Part shown: in pieces, positions 1 to 9,110 of the stretch | How positions within the stretch are numbered: position 1 is the stretch's first letter | How the letters are laid out: every line of letters starts with the position of its first letter | DNA from: Calothrix brevissima NIES-22 | Lineage (GTDB): Bacteria > Cyanobacteriota > Cyanobacteriia > Cyanobacteriales > Nostocaceae | Length of the DNA: 64,000 bases | Assembly (NCBI RefSeq): GCF_002367995.1 | Contig: NZ_AP018207.1 | Span: 1,972,333-2,036,332, forward strand | Reading direction: 5' to 3' | Made by a program: the position numbers and the translations under genes | The notes under the pieces: generated by a model | Database searches by the model: none | Seen by the model: the letters and a program-made list of their open reading frames with translations, nothing else | Told to the model about the DNA's origin: nothing

Positions 1-863
1 GTTTGCCCATTCAGTTGATTTAAAGCAAATTGTCTTGTATTCGGATCGGAAAGTACGCCTGCGATCGCACTTATACCAATCAATGCAGTGGTGCTAACAA
101 CAGCAACTTGCTCACCAGTGCTTAAGCGTCGCCAATCTTGAGAAATGCGATCGCTTACTTGTGTTTGTAATGAAGTTAAGGCACTATCAATTGTTGGTAC
201 AGCCATAATCGCTCGCAGTAAATCCCCAGGTGTCCCAGTTCGGGGAGTTTGTGGCCCTGCACCGGCAGGTACAAGTGGAGCAGCCGCAGATGGTGTTGGC
301 GTAGCAAAGGGATTAGGTGTGTCAGCACCACCAGCGCCTAGATTTGCTGGTAGTCCTAAATTTATCTGATTCAAAGCTGGACGAATTATGGAAGGCTGCA
401 ACTGCTGTTGAGCATACTGCATTGCCATTGCTTGTATCTGTGGATCGAGTTGTAACCGCGTATCCATACCCAAGCTGTAGCGTGAAGCCGGATCGGGAGG
501 TTGTAGTAGTGAAGGTGGAGAAAGTTGATAATTGGGAACAGGTGGTAAACTGCTGGTTTCATCTCGCTGAATTGCCAAATTCTCTGTTGTCTGTTGAATG
601 CTGTCTCGTTGTGGACGCAAAACAGACATCCGACTAATGTCGTGACTTAAGGGTTTTGCTTGGATAACATCACCAACAGCAGGCATATTTTCTAACTCAG
701 TTGATACCTCAGTTGCTGTAGGGATGCGATCGCGATTTATATTAGTAAAACCATTTGTTGGGTTTGCCAACGTCGGAGTTGTTGGTAAAACTAGTGATTG
801 ATGGGAAATTGTGGATGTACTGGCTTTTTTGCGCTTAATGGCTTGTCTGTTGACATCACTCAT
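1..863 (-). CDS. Proline/glutamine-rich protein with DUF4157/eCIS-like linker, 3' end cut by window edge
   Basis: Reading frame open from an ATG at 863-861 to the left edge (about 287 residues seen, no stop). A good Shine-Dalgarno, GAGGAGG, lies 8-14 bases upstream of the ATG. The visible part is low-complexity and rich in Pro, Gln, Thr and Ser, with no signal peptide. About residues 73-86 read LSHDISRMSVLRPQ, which resembles the FGHDFSRI-type segment that precedes the DUF4157 domain in cyanobacterial proteins linked to extracellular contractile injection systems. The DUF4157 HExxH metallopeptidase core itself is not visible. A more regular stretch near the cut (DLLRAIMAVPTIDSALTSLQ) may begin a folded domain. 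The assignment is by motif resemblance only; it could be another disordered cytosolic protein. Confidence 0.6.
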   Translation of the reverse strand, partial: MSDVNRQAIKRKKASTSTISHQSLVLPTTPTLANPTNGFTNINRDRIPTATEVSTELENMPAVGDVIQAKPLSHDISRMSVLRPQRDSIQQTTENLAIQRDETSSLPPVPNYQLSPPSLLQPPDPASRYSLGMDTRLQLDPQIQAMAMQYAQQQLQPSIIRPALNQINLGLPANLGAGGADTPNPFATPTPSAAAPLVPAGAGPQTPRTGTPGDLLRAIMAVPTIDSALTSLQTQVSDRISQDWRRLSTGEQVAVVSTTALIGISAIAGVLSDPNTRQFALNQLNGQ

Positions 864-1102
864 ATCACCGTTCCTCCTCAATTCCCAAATTTTACAACTT
901 GTCAAGCTGTCAGCGATTTCGACTAAGGTCTAAATTTGACTTAAATTTAGGTGTGGGTATATGAGGCAAAAATAACAATCTGCTTTTGATGTAGTCAGCA
1001 TTTTATTACTGAAGAGAGCAATAAATTACTGACTACATACTCAGAAAAATTATTTGGCAGAATCGTAGTGTTTGATCGCAGAGATAGCGATCGCGCTTTT
1101 AC

Positions 1103-1708
1103 TTAAATAAAGCCAATCCGGTTAAGCGGCCAAAAGCGAAATGTGGCTCTACCAATGATATATTTTTGCGGTAAAAAACCCCAGTAGCGCGAGTCATTAC
1201 TATCATTGCGATTATCTCCCATGACAAAAAACTCGCCTTCGGGAACTGTGTGGGGTGAATAAGGACTATTTGCTGGTTCCGCAATGTAATCTTCTGCCAA
1301 AGCTTTACCATCTAAGTAAACCTTACCACGGGCAACGCTAACCGTTTCTCCTGGTTGACCAATGACACGCTTGATAAAAGCTTGGTCTTGAGGATATCCG
1401 CGCCGTTGTAGTTCTTCTGGTGGCTGAAAAACAACAATATCTCCAGTTTGGGGAGGGTGAAAACGGTAAGAGATTTTTTCTACCACCAAGCGATCGCCTG
1501 TATGTAATGTGGGTAACATAGAATCAGAAGGGATATAGCGCGGTTCAGCAATAAACGTGCGAATCGCAAATGCTAACACCAACGCGATCGCCATCAAAAT
1601 CAAATTTTCTTGCCAACCACGCCATATTTTTGACGCCGCCGCAGTATCTTTAACATCACTTTCGTGATTAGCCATAGAATTTTTCAGCCAGTTAAAAAAG
1701 TGGAACAA
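1103..1708 (-). CDS. lepB: Signal peptidase I
   Basis: Membrane serine protease that removes signal peptides from exported proteins (family S26). One N-terminal membrane segment lies at about residues 36-54. The catalytic Ser63 is in PSDSMLPT and the general-base Lys113 is in FIKRVIG. The S26 box GDNRNDSNDSRYWG lies at about 164-177. Its 201 residues fit the small cyanobacterial and plastid-type enzymes. A second in-frame Met (MANHESD, start at 1675) would give 190 residues; neither start has a clear ribosome site. The gene stands alone: its left neighbour is 240 bp away and the next gene to the right diverges. Family assignment is secure; which LepB paralogue it is cannot be told. Confidence 0.95.
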   Translation of the reverse strand: MFHFFNWLKNSMANHESDVKDTAAASKIWRGWQENLILMAIALVLAFAIRTFIAEPRYIPSDSMLPTLHTGDRLVVEKISYRFHPPQTGDIVVFQPPEELQRRGYPQDQAFIKRVIGQPGETVSVARGKVYLDGKALAEDYIAEPANSPYSPHTVPEGEFFVMGDNRNDSNDSRYWGFLPQKYIIGRATFRFWPLNRIGFI

Positions 1709-1883
1709 ATACCTTGATTATTTTGATGCTCAAGGTATACTTGTAATCAAGCTGGGTTTTAAGCAATAACCCTCACAAATATTAATATATAGGGCTATCG
1801 CATCTACCAATTATAGGCAAAAGCGCTGATATTAACCTATATCCTGTATACCTCGATACAAGGCAATTATTAGGTATAGTAAA

Positions 1884-1908
1884 TAGGTAATTAAAATACT
1901 GTTACCTA
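1884..1908. promoter_or_regulatory. Operator-like inverted repeat
   Basis: TAGGTAA (1884-1890) and TTACCTA (1902-1908) form a perfect 7-bp inverted repeat with an 11-base AT-rich spacer. It lies about 27 bases upstream of a -10-like TATAAC (1935-1940) on the plus strand. The spacing suggests an activator or repressor site for the short transcript predicted to end at 2017. It does not match the NtcA consensus (GTA-N8-TAC): the nearest match here has a 7-base spacer. Confidence 0.3.
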
Positions 1909-1945
1909 ACTGTTGCAATTATAAGGCAAGGTTTTATAACATTCT

Positions 1946-2017
1946 GCGTTTAATTGTCTGATTCAGAAAAGTAAACTAGTTGCCGACTGGTGGCGCGATA
2001 CAGCCAGTCGGTTTTTT
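1946..2017 (+). ncRNA. Candidate small RNA ending at an orphan terminator
   Basis: A textbook rho-independent terminator (CCGACTGG 1983-1990 pairing with CCAGTCGG 2004-2011, then T6 at 2012-2017) points rightward, yet no plus-strand gene lies upstream; the gene to the left, lepB, is divergent. A -10-like TATAAC at 1935-1940 would start a transcript near 1946, giving an RNA of about 70 nt. The start is inferred, not seen. The alternative is a transcription attenuator in the leader of the VOC gene at 2109. Confidence 0.4.
1983..2017 (+). terminator. Rho-independent terminator without an upstream gene
   Basis: Perfect 8-bp GC-rich stem (CCGACTGG/CCAGTCGG) with a 13-base loop, followed by TTTTTT. 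The plus-strand direction is clear because the T-run is only on that side. Confidence 0.75.
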
Positions 2018-2021
2018 CTTT

Positions 2022-2056
2022 GGTCAATGGTCAATGGTCAATGGTCAATGGTCATT
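2022..2056. repeat. Short tandem heptamer repeat (TCAATGG)
   Basis: Four to five tandem TCAATGG units, ending in a variant. Tandem heptamers of this kind (STRR) are characteristic of heterocystous cyanobacteria. The same heptamer occurs in inverted orientation at the other end of the following gene (2499-2535). Confidence 0.85.
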
Positions 2057-2108
2057 TGTGATTTATTATTTTTTTTGCTTGCGGCATTTTTATTAATAAG
2101 ATAAAAGT

Positions 2109-2516
2109 ATGACTTTTCAATATAGTGATGCAATTGTCACGATAGCAACTGTTAATTTGGATGCTATAGTGAGCTTCTATACAAAGCTTTTAGGGCAAAA
2201 TCCTATATTTGTGATACCTAATGTGTATGCTGAATTTCAGTTATCTGGATTGCGACTAGGTATTTTTAAACCCAAAAGCATAAATGAGGCAGAATTTGAA
2301 AGTGCAACCAAAAGTAAGATAAGTTTGTGTTTAGAGGTGAGTAACTTAGAAACAGCGATCGCTCATCTCACATCTTTGGGTTATGCTCCACCGGGAAAAA
2401 TTGCGATCGCATCTCACGGTAGAGAAATCTATGCTTACGATCCTGATGGCAATCGTTTGATTTTACATCAAGCCACTAAACAAAGTTATTCCGAACAAAT
2501 GACTATTGACCATTGA
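2109..2516 (+). CDS. VOC-superfamily (glyoxalase/bleomycin-resistance-like) protein
   Basis: 135 residues. The vicinal-oxygen-chelate fold is suggested by the N-terminal half (IVTIATVNLDAIVSFYTKLLGQNP), the central LEVSNLETAIAHLTSLGY, and the C-terminal signature HGREIYAYDPDGNRLILHQ, where DPDGN and the following strand are typical. Substrate and metal cannot be deduced; many members are metal-dependent dioxygenases, lyases or binding proteins. The last ten residues (SYSEQMTIDH) and the stop lie in a TTGACCA-type heptamer array, so the original C-terminus was probably altered by repeat insertion or expansion. The 32-bp gap to the ylqF/rbgA homologue suggests co-transcription. Confidence 0.8.
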   Translation: MTFQYSDAIVTIATVNLDAIVSFYTKLLGQNPIFVIPNVYAEFQLSGLRLGIFKPKSINEAEFESATKSKISLCLEVSNLETAIAHLTSLGYAPPGKIAIASHGREIYAYDPDGNRLILHQATKQSYSEQMTIDH

Positions 2517-2535
2517 CCATTGACTATTGACCAAG
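2499..2535. repeat. Tandem heptamer array overlapping a gene end
   Basis: Units of TTGACCA/TTGACTA in tandem (GACTATTGACCATTGACC and onward). The array overlaps the last codons and stop of the VOC gene and continues into the intergenic gap. It is inverted relative to the array at 2022-2056. Confidence 0.85.
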
Positions 2536-2548
2536 GACAAATAATAAA

Positions 2549-3430
2549 ATGTCACTAACACAAAACTATAAATTAAACGTTATCCAATGGTATCCCGGCC
2601 ACATAGCCAAGGCGGAAAAGAATCTCAAAGAACAGCTAAAGCGGGTAGATGTGGTACTAGAAGTCAGAGATGCGCGAATTCCCTTAGCGACACACCATCC
2701 GCAAATTGATGAATGGGTGGGGAGTAAAACGCGATTGTTAATATTGAATCGCCTAGATATGATTTCACCACAAGTGCGATCGCTATGGGTAGACTACTTT
2801 AAACGCCAGGGAGAGGTAGTCTATTCTACCAATGCTCAACATGGTCAAGGTGTGCCGGCTGTGTTAAAAGCAGCACAAGCAGCTGGTGTAGAATTAAATC
2901 AAAGAAGACGCGATCGCGGAATGTTACCCCGTCCAGTACGTGCCGTAGTCATTGGTTTTCCCAATGTCGGGAAATCAGCCTTAATTAACCGCCTATTAGG
3001 AAAACGGGTAGTAGAAAGCGCAGCGCGTCCGGGTGTAACTCGTCAATTACGCTGGGTACGCATTTCCGATCAATTAGAATTATTAGATGCGCCTGGTGTC
3101 ATTCCCCTAAAATTAGAAGACCAAGAAGCCGCATTAAAATTAGCCATTTGTGATGATATTGGCGAAGCATCTTATGATAATCAACTAGTAGCCGCAGAAC
3201 TCGTTAATGTGCTGAATTATCTGCAAGATGTTGCTACAGAATTATTACCAAAAAAACCCTTAGAATCTCGCTATCAACTTGATTCTTCACCCCATACAGG
3301 CGAAGCATATTTACACCTTTTAGCCGAACATCGTTACAAAGGAAATGTAGAAAGAGCCGCCAGACAATTATTAACAGATTATCGTAAATGTTTACTCGGC
3401 GAAATCCCCTTAGAGATTCCGCCCAACTAG
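2549..3430 (+). CDS. rbgA: Ribosome biogenesis GTPase YlqF/RbgA
   Basis: Circularly permuted GTPase acting in late assembly of the 50S subunit. The order of motifs is diagnostic: G4 (NRLD, residues 67-70) comes before G1 (GFPNVGKS, 136-143) and G3 (DAPGV, 180-184). The N-terminal QWYPGHIAKAEKNL is the conserved opening of the YlqF group, and the C-terminal about 100 residues match the helical ribosome-binding domain. Length 293 is normal. The start ATG lies just after the heptamer array that ends the VOC gene, so the two are probably transcribed together. No terminator was identified downstream. Confidence 0.93.
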   Translation: MSLTQNYKLNVIQWYPGHIAKAEKNLKEQLKRVDVVLEVRDARIPLATHHPQIDEWVGSKTRLLILNRLDMISPQVRSLWVDYFKRQGEVVYSTNAQHGQGVPAVLKAAQAAGVELNQRRRDRGMLPRPVRAVVIGFPNVGKSALINRLLGKRVVESAARPGVTRQLRWVRISDQLELLDAPGVIPLKLEDQEAALKLAICDDIGEASYDNQLVAAELVNVLNYLQDVATELLPKKPLESRYQLDSSPHTGEAYLHLLAEHRYKGNVERAARQLLTDYRKCLLGEIPLEIPPN

Positions 3431-3864
3431 AGAATAAGCACTTTTGATTGATTTTTGAGTAGCGAATGAGTCATAAAATGTGTAGGTTAGGTTTCGTTCC
3501 TCCGCCCAACCTATAATTTATCCTTAACTGAACCATACTGAGACATAAAACCGAAAAACCTCTGCGTACCTTTGCGTTAACCTTAGCGTACCTTTGCGTT
3601 AAAAAAAGCAAATCTTTGTACACCTCACAAATAAAAAAAGTCCCCAACATAAAGCTGAGGACTCAACTTAAAATTAAGGTGCATCTACCATATCTATATC
3701 CATCACAATTTTATGGAATCGGGATGAATTAGATTTATTACAGAAACTTTATAAAAATCTCTTATTAATCAAGACTTAAATACTGAAACTATCACCCCTA
3801 GTGGTTGGCTTATTTCCCTGTTCCCTTTCATTTTTTGTAAATTGATATAACTCAAAATTAGCAA
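3431..3864. other. Intergenic region with dispersed repeats
   Basis: No gene. It contains a degenerate copy of the GTAGGTTGGGTTTCGTTCCTC inverted-repeat family (3481-3515), a 'tacctttgcgtta' direct repeat (about 3566-3603) of the type often seen between Nostoc genes, and a terminator for the leftward gene that ends at 3865. Confidence 0.7.
3633..3663 (-). terminator. Rho-independent terminator for the ATP-grasp gene
   Basis: On the minus strand AGTCC...GGACT (3663-3659 with 3643-3639) forms a stem, extended by further pairs beyond a C/A mismatch, followed by a seven-T run (3639-3633). It lies about 200 bases beyond the stop at 3865 and is convergent with the ylqF/rbgA transcript. Confidence 0.6.
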
Positions 3865-4854
3865 CTACTCATTCTCCATAGTTTGCAACACCTTGAGATA
3901 TAAATTTTCTACTCTCTGAATCTGTAACTCACCAAACGAAGCATAATTAAGCAAACCAGGAGAACCATTCACCTCAATTAAAGTATAATCTTCCATTGGC
4001 TGAGTAATATCACTAGTAATAATATCTACACCTGCTAAACGTAAACTCATATCCTTAGTAATATTAATTGCCAATTCTTCAAAATCTGGATGAATTTTTT
4101 CAGTCAAATCAACCGCTTCACCGCCACTTGATAAATTTGCATTATCTAAAAGATAAACAATATTATTTTTTGGCAATACAACATCAAAACTGAGCTTTTG
4201 TCTAGTTAACTTTTTTTGGATTCTAAAATCTTCCAAATCAATTAATCTTCTCCCACTTTGATTTAATTCCAACTGTTTTTTTTGCAAAAGTTCACTAATA
4301 GTAGCTTGTCCATCACCAATTATAAATAAAGGAATTCTTTGATAGGTAATAAATACTTCATCATCTAGCACTACAACCCTGTAATCATTACCCAAATGAA
4401 ATCTTTCAACAATCAAACCTGATGTAACTTGAAAAATTTTCTTAGCTACTTGATAATATTCGCGTTTATTATAAACCTTAGTTACCAAAGTACCTTGACT
4501 CAAGTTAAGCGGCTTGACAATTACAGGAAACCCTAAATACTTAGCATATTCAAAGCCTTCATCAATATTTCTTAAAGTGTTAATTCTTTGACACAATTCC
4601 TCATTAAAAAATGTTTTACCTTCAGGAACTCTATAACCCAACTTCCTAAGAAAAAAGCTAGAACAACCTTTATCTTTAGCAATTTCTGCCGCACCAAAAC
4701 CATTAATGTTGAATTGAGTTGACCGAAAAACAGTAGTTTTGCCGTTTTTAAAAGTAATGTGACCAGCAAATTTACATTCAGGATCGATTAATAATACCGC
4801 TCCTATCTGTTCAACAACTTTTTGCAGTATTGAGACGACAAATGGTGGTTTCAT
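3865..4854 (-). CDS. Stand-alone cyanophycin-synthetase-like ATP-grasp protein
   Basis: 329 residues covering essentially only an ATP-grasp domain. The segment RVVVLDDEVFITYQRIPLFI then GDGQATISELL (about residues 158-190), the DLTEKIHPDFEELA stretch and the metal-binding IEVNGSPGL (about 293-301) closely follow the ATP-grasp domain of cyanophycin synthetase and glutathione-synthetase-like ligases. The C-terminal Mur-ligase-like domain of CphA is absent, so it is unlikely to make cyanophycin alone. An ATP-dependent amino-acid or peptide ligation is expected; the substrate is unknown. The GGEAVDLTEKIHP motif supports the CphA/GshAB group over RimK. It is monocistronic with its own terminator. 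Confidence 0.75.
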   Translation of the reverse strand: MKPPFVVSILQKVVEQIGAVLLIDPECKFAGHITFKNGKTTVFRSTQFNINGFGAAEIAKDKGCSSFFLRKLGYRVPEGKTFFNEELCQRINTLRNIDEGFEYAKYLGFPVIVKPLNLSQGTLVTKVYNKREYYQVAKKIFQVTSGLIVERFHLGNDYRVVVLDDEVFITYQRIPLFIIGDGQATISELLQKKQLELNQSGRRLIDLEDFRIQKKLTRQKLSFDVVLPKNNIVYLLDNANLSSGGEAVDLTEKIHPDFEELAINITKDMSLRLAGVDIITSDITQPMEDYTLIEVNGSPGLLNYASFGELQIQRVENLYLKVLQTMENE

Positions 4855-5435
4855 TTTTATAAATTATTAAATTGAAACTGCAGGCAATCTACAAATTTAG
4901 ACAACCTTTGGTCATAACAAATAATTCCAGAGAGGTCATCCTCGCTAAACGTACTCTGATACGTTGAGGTTTATTTGTAGTTTTATTAATAAGGCATGAA
5001 AAACGGACACATATATCTTCAAGTGTTATGTACTAAATTGTCAATCCTGGCCTTAGTCTCAAATTTATTCAGTAATTGACTCAAAATCTTGATTGATTCC
5101 TGGTTAATAAAGCATTAATGATACCTCTGACTACTAGGGGGTCACACCCATTGTAGTAGTTATCTGACAATGATTACCCCTAAAAATGCCAAGTCAAGCA
5201 CAGACATTTTTTTGACAATCTCATGAGGGGTCTTACCCTTTATTTGCTACCAGTAGTTTAGCAAGTAGTAAACATGAAACTATTCAGCTTTTACCAAACA
5301 TTTAACACTAAGTGTTGACAACCTAAAAATAATGTATTAATAAGGTTGCATCAAGATTTAAAAGGCGTTAGTGAAACATCCCCAGCAAGAGAATTACTAA
5401 CGCCCTTGGCTTTAACTCGTAGGGATATCTAGACG
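4855..5435. other. Divergent intergenic region with palindromic motifs
   Basis: Promoter-bearing space between the leftward ATP-grasp gene and the rightward 80-residue gene. A two-tier palindrome at 5130-5160 has ACTACTA pairing with TAGTAGT around GGGGT...ACCC. A related GGGGTCTTACCC lies near 5226-5237, and a hairpin at 5364-5404 is listed separately. No reading frame looks coding. Confidence 0.5.
5364..5404 (+). promoter_or_regulatory. 5' leader hairpin
   Basis: GGCGTTAGT (5364-5372) and ACTAACGCC (5396-5404) form a perfect 9-bp stem with a 23-base loop. It ends 31 bases before the ATG of the 80-residue gene at 5436. There is no U-run, so it is more likely a leader structure or protein-binding palindrome than a terminator. 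Confidence 0.4.
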
Positions 5436-5678
5436 ATGCTACAAAATACCGATTACGATGCTTCCGCAGCAGACAATCAAGCAAAAGCTTACAGAAACCG
5501 CTTAAATGCTTGGGCAATCACTCGTATTAGTCCTGATGCAAAACCAGTGATTGTGGCTAGATTCCGCACTCGTTCTGATGCAGACGGGTATCTGCGGCAC
5601 TTACGCCAGGTAATGTCAAATACTACCTTCGAGATTATTGTTGATTATCAACGCGATGAAGCAGTTGCTAGCAGCTAA
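5436..5678 (+). CDS. Small conserved-looking cyanobacterial protein of unknown function
   Basis: 80 residues, soluble, no signal peptide. The core NAWAITRISPDAKPVIVARFRTRSDADGYLRHLRQ looks like a small alpha/beta fold, reminiscent of short SPOR-like or single-domain regulators, but no family can be named. Codon use and the spaced leader hairpin just upstream support a real gene. It is convergent with chlN; a shared hairpin terminator lies at 5848-5872. Confidence 0.65.
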   Translation: MLQNTDYDASAADNQAKAYRNRLNAWAITRISPDAKPVIVARFRTRSDADGYLRHLRQVMSNTTFEIIVDYQRDEAVASS

Positions 5679-5847
5679 AAATATCAGATTTTAGCGATTA
5701 TGTTTTACCTTAAGTAAGGATTTATCTGACTGAATGTTATTTTTAATATTTTGGATTTTGGCTCAAATAATTATTGCAACTAAAATCTAAAATTATTGAA
5801 CTCGGTAAGAAACATCCTCAAGGATTTTTCACTAGCATTTGGCAATG

Positions 5848-5872
5848 AAAAAGGCGAACTTAATGTTCGCCT
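5848..5872 (-). terminator. Terminator downstream of chlN
   Basis: AGGCGAAC (5852-5859) pairs with GTTCGCCT (5865-5872) around a 5-base loop. On the minus strand it is followed by a T-run, giving a good intrinsic terminator 44 bases after the chlN stop. On the plus strand the tail (CTTCTCC) is weaker but could serve the 80-residue gene. Confidence 0.75.
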
Positions 5873-5915
5873 CTTCTCCAATAATGTTATGGTGTTGCTT
5901 AATTCATTGGAAATC

Positions 5916-7343
<1,428 letters not shown>

Positions 7344-7382
7344 TTAAAGCGAACAAGGCAGGTGAACATAGGGTAGGTATGT

Positions 7383-7405
7383 GGGGAAAGAATTATTCTT
7401 CCCCC
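7383..7405 (-). promoter_or_regulatory. Hairpin between the middle gene and chlN
   Basis: GGGG-A-AAGAAT and ATTCTT-C-CCCC (7383-7405) pair almost perfectly with a single A/C mismatch. The hairpin sits in the 152-bp gap ahead of chlN and has no T-run. It could modulate chlN expression relative to chlL by partial attenuation or RNA processing; this is inference. Confidence 0.45.
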
Positions 7406-7471
7406 AAATTCCAGTGATATGGCACATAGCACCAGCCAGCAATCCCTAAATTCAACAGGAACGCTAATAAT

Positions 7472-8212
7472 TTAAGCGTTGGGGAAGAGACGGGCAATTT
7501 CGGAGTCATCAAAAACGCCAGCTGGCAGTTCTTCCCCTAAAAATTCATTGTTATCATCACCCTTATTTAGTGATGTTTCATCACCCCAGACATCAGATAA
7601 AACATCGCTAAAGGCGTTATCTTCTGTTGAGTTCAACTCTTCGAGTACTTCGGTATCTAACTTGATTTCTGATGCAACGGTTGTATCGAAAGAAATTTCC
7701 CCAAAATCTTCTAAATCTGCACTAGATGTATTTTGGAACTCATTTTTTGGGTTTTGTCCGTTCAGTGCATTTTTGGTTGAAGTTGAATCAACAATGGTAA
7801 ACTCTTGAGCGATCGCTGCATCAGCAAAGTTATTAAAATGAGCATTCATTGATGTTTCTTCTGGGAGATTTTCATCAATGATGGACACTACATCATTTTG
7901 GTAATTCTCTGGCTCTGCTTTCGGAATAAAGCTGTTACCAAGAGCCATGTCTGGGTCAAAATGTAAATCCAGTACTTCAATTAGGGTATCAGCGTCAGGA
8001 TTCAGTTTAGAAAAAGGTAGCATTAACTGCGCTAATTTTGGTTCTAGCACGTTAACAACTCCCAGGATGAGGTAAGAAGGCGGTCGTTTCCCTCCATCAG
8101 GGGTATATACTGATTCCACCTGCATGTGGAGAGTAATCCAGTCACGATTTGTCTGGAAAAAAAGTAACCATTTTTGCTTTAACGATTCTGTAAAGCTATG
8201 AAAGAAAGTCAT
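7472..8212 (-). CDS. Acidic cyanobacterial protein encoded between chlL and chlN (DUF5331-like)
   Basis: 246 residues from the ATG at 8212; a TTG at 8251 overlapping the chlL end by 8 bases would add 13 residues and is less likely. The first about 90 residues (SFTESLKQKWLLFFQTNRDWITLHM then YLILGVVNVLEPKLAQLMLPF) look folded. The rest is very acidic and low in structure, ending DSEIARLFPNA. From memory, a protein of this kind sits between chlL and chlN in Nostoc-type genomes and is assigned to DUF5331; I could not check this. Its place inside the operon suggests a role linked to dark chlorophyll synthesis, but no catalytic motif is visible. Confidence 0.75.
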   Translation of the reverse strand: MTFFHSFTESLKQKWLLFFQTNRDWITLHMQVESVYTPDGGKRPPSYLILGVVNVLEPKLAQLMLPFSKLNPDADTLIEVLDLHFDPDMALGNSFIPKAEPENYQNDVVSIIDENLPEETSMNAHFNNFADAAIAQEFTIVDSTSTKNALNGQNPKNEFQNTSSADLEDFGEISFDTTVASEIKLDTEVLEELNSTEDNAFSDVLSDVWGDETSLNKGDDNNEFLGEELPAGVFDDSEIARLFPNA

Positions 8213-8243
8213 GAGATTTTCCCCATCCTGAGATTTTGATGAT

Positions 8244-9110
8244 TTATACAATCATCAAGTCTAATTCCTCTTCCGGATTACGTACCTGGGGTTTACTCGG
8301 ATTTAAATAAAAATCGGATAACAAAGAGAACAATTCTCTATCTTGAGCATCGTTAGGCACAACGCCCTCTGGTCGCGCCAAAATTTGGTCGGCAATATTG
8401 AGATAATAATCGCAAACGTAGTTTAAGGATGGGTCGGATTCTGCCATTTCAAATAAAGTCTTACCCTTAACTCGCGACACCCGAATATCTTCAATTAAAG
8501 GTAGAACTTCTAAAACTGGCATTGGCACTGCTTCTACATATTTCTCAATCAAATCGCGCTTGGAGGTGCGATTACCAATTAAACCTGCTAGGCGTAATGG
8601 GTGAGTTCTAGCTTTTTCCCTCACTGATGCAGCAATGCGATTGGCAGCAAATAAAGCATCAAAGCCGTTATCTGTCACAATCATGCAGTAATCAGCATAG
8701 TTGAGTGGTGCTGCAAAACCACCGCAAACAACGTCACCTAATACATCAAACAGAATTACATCGTACTCATCAAAGGCATTGAGTTCTTTCAGTAATTTCA
8801 CGGTCTCGCCAACTACGTAACCACCACATCCTGCACCAGCCGGCGGGCCACCAGCCTCAACGCAATCAACGCCACCATATCCTTTGTATATTACGTCTTC
8901 TGGCCAAACGTCTTCGTAGTGGTAATCCTTTTCTTGTAGGGTATCAATAATTGTGGGAATTAAAAAGCCTGTGAGGGTAAAGGTACTGTCGTGTTTAGGA
9001 TCGCAGCCAATTTGCAACACTTTCTTGCCGCGTTTTGCTAGGGCGACTGAGATGTTACAGCTTGTTGTGGATTTGCCGATTCCACCTTTTCCATAAACTG
9101 CTAGTTTCAC
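8244..9110 (-). CDS. chlL: Light-independent protochlorophyllide reductase ATP-binding iron-sulfur subunit
   Basis: NifH-like reductase component of dark protochlorophyllide reductase, passing electrons from ferredoxin to ChlN/ChlB with ATP hydrolysis. The P-loop GKGGIGKST is at residues 7-15. Cys95 (AGAGCGGY) and Cys129 (DVVCGGF) bind the 4Fe-4S cluster bridging the dimer. Length 288 is standard. It is the first gene of the minus-strand operon, with about 600 bp of AT-rich leader upstream. No nif genes are present in the window, and the [11 protein letters not shown] context is ChlL- rather than NifH-like. Confidence 0.97.
   Translation of the reverse strand: MKLAVYGKGGIGKSTTSCNISVALAKRGKKVLQIGCDPKHDSTFTLTGFLIPTIIDTLQEKDYHYEDVWPEDVIYKGYGGVDCVEAGGPPAGAGCGGYVVGETVKLLKELNAFDEYDVILFDVLGDVVCGGFAAPLNYADYCMIVTDNGFDALFAANRIAASVREKARTHPLRLAGLIGNRTSKRDLIEKYVEAVPMPVLEVLPLIEDIRVSRVKGKTLFEMAESDPSLNYVCDYYLNIADQILARPEGVVPNDAQDRELFSLLSDFYLNPSKPQVRNPEEELDLMIV

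Noticed and set aside
145-637. Two plus-strand frames of 74 and 106 residues
   Set aside because: They lie opposite the minus-strand Pro-rich gene that is open to the window edge and has a good ribosome site.
1884-1908. NtcA binding site
   Set aside because: The nearest GTA...TAC pair has a 7-base, not 8-base, spacer and is not centred near -41 from the putative start.
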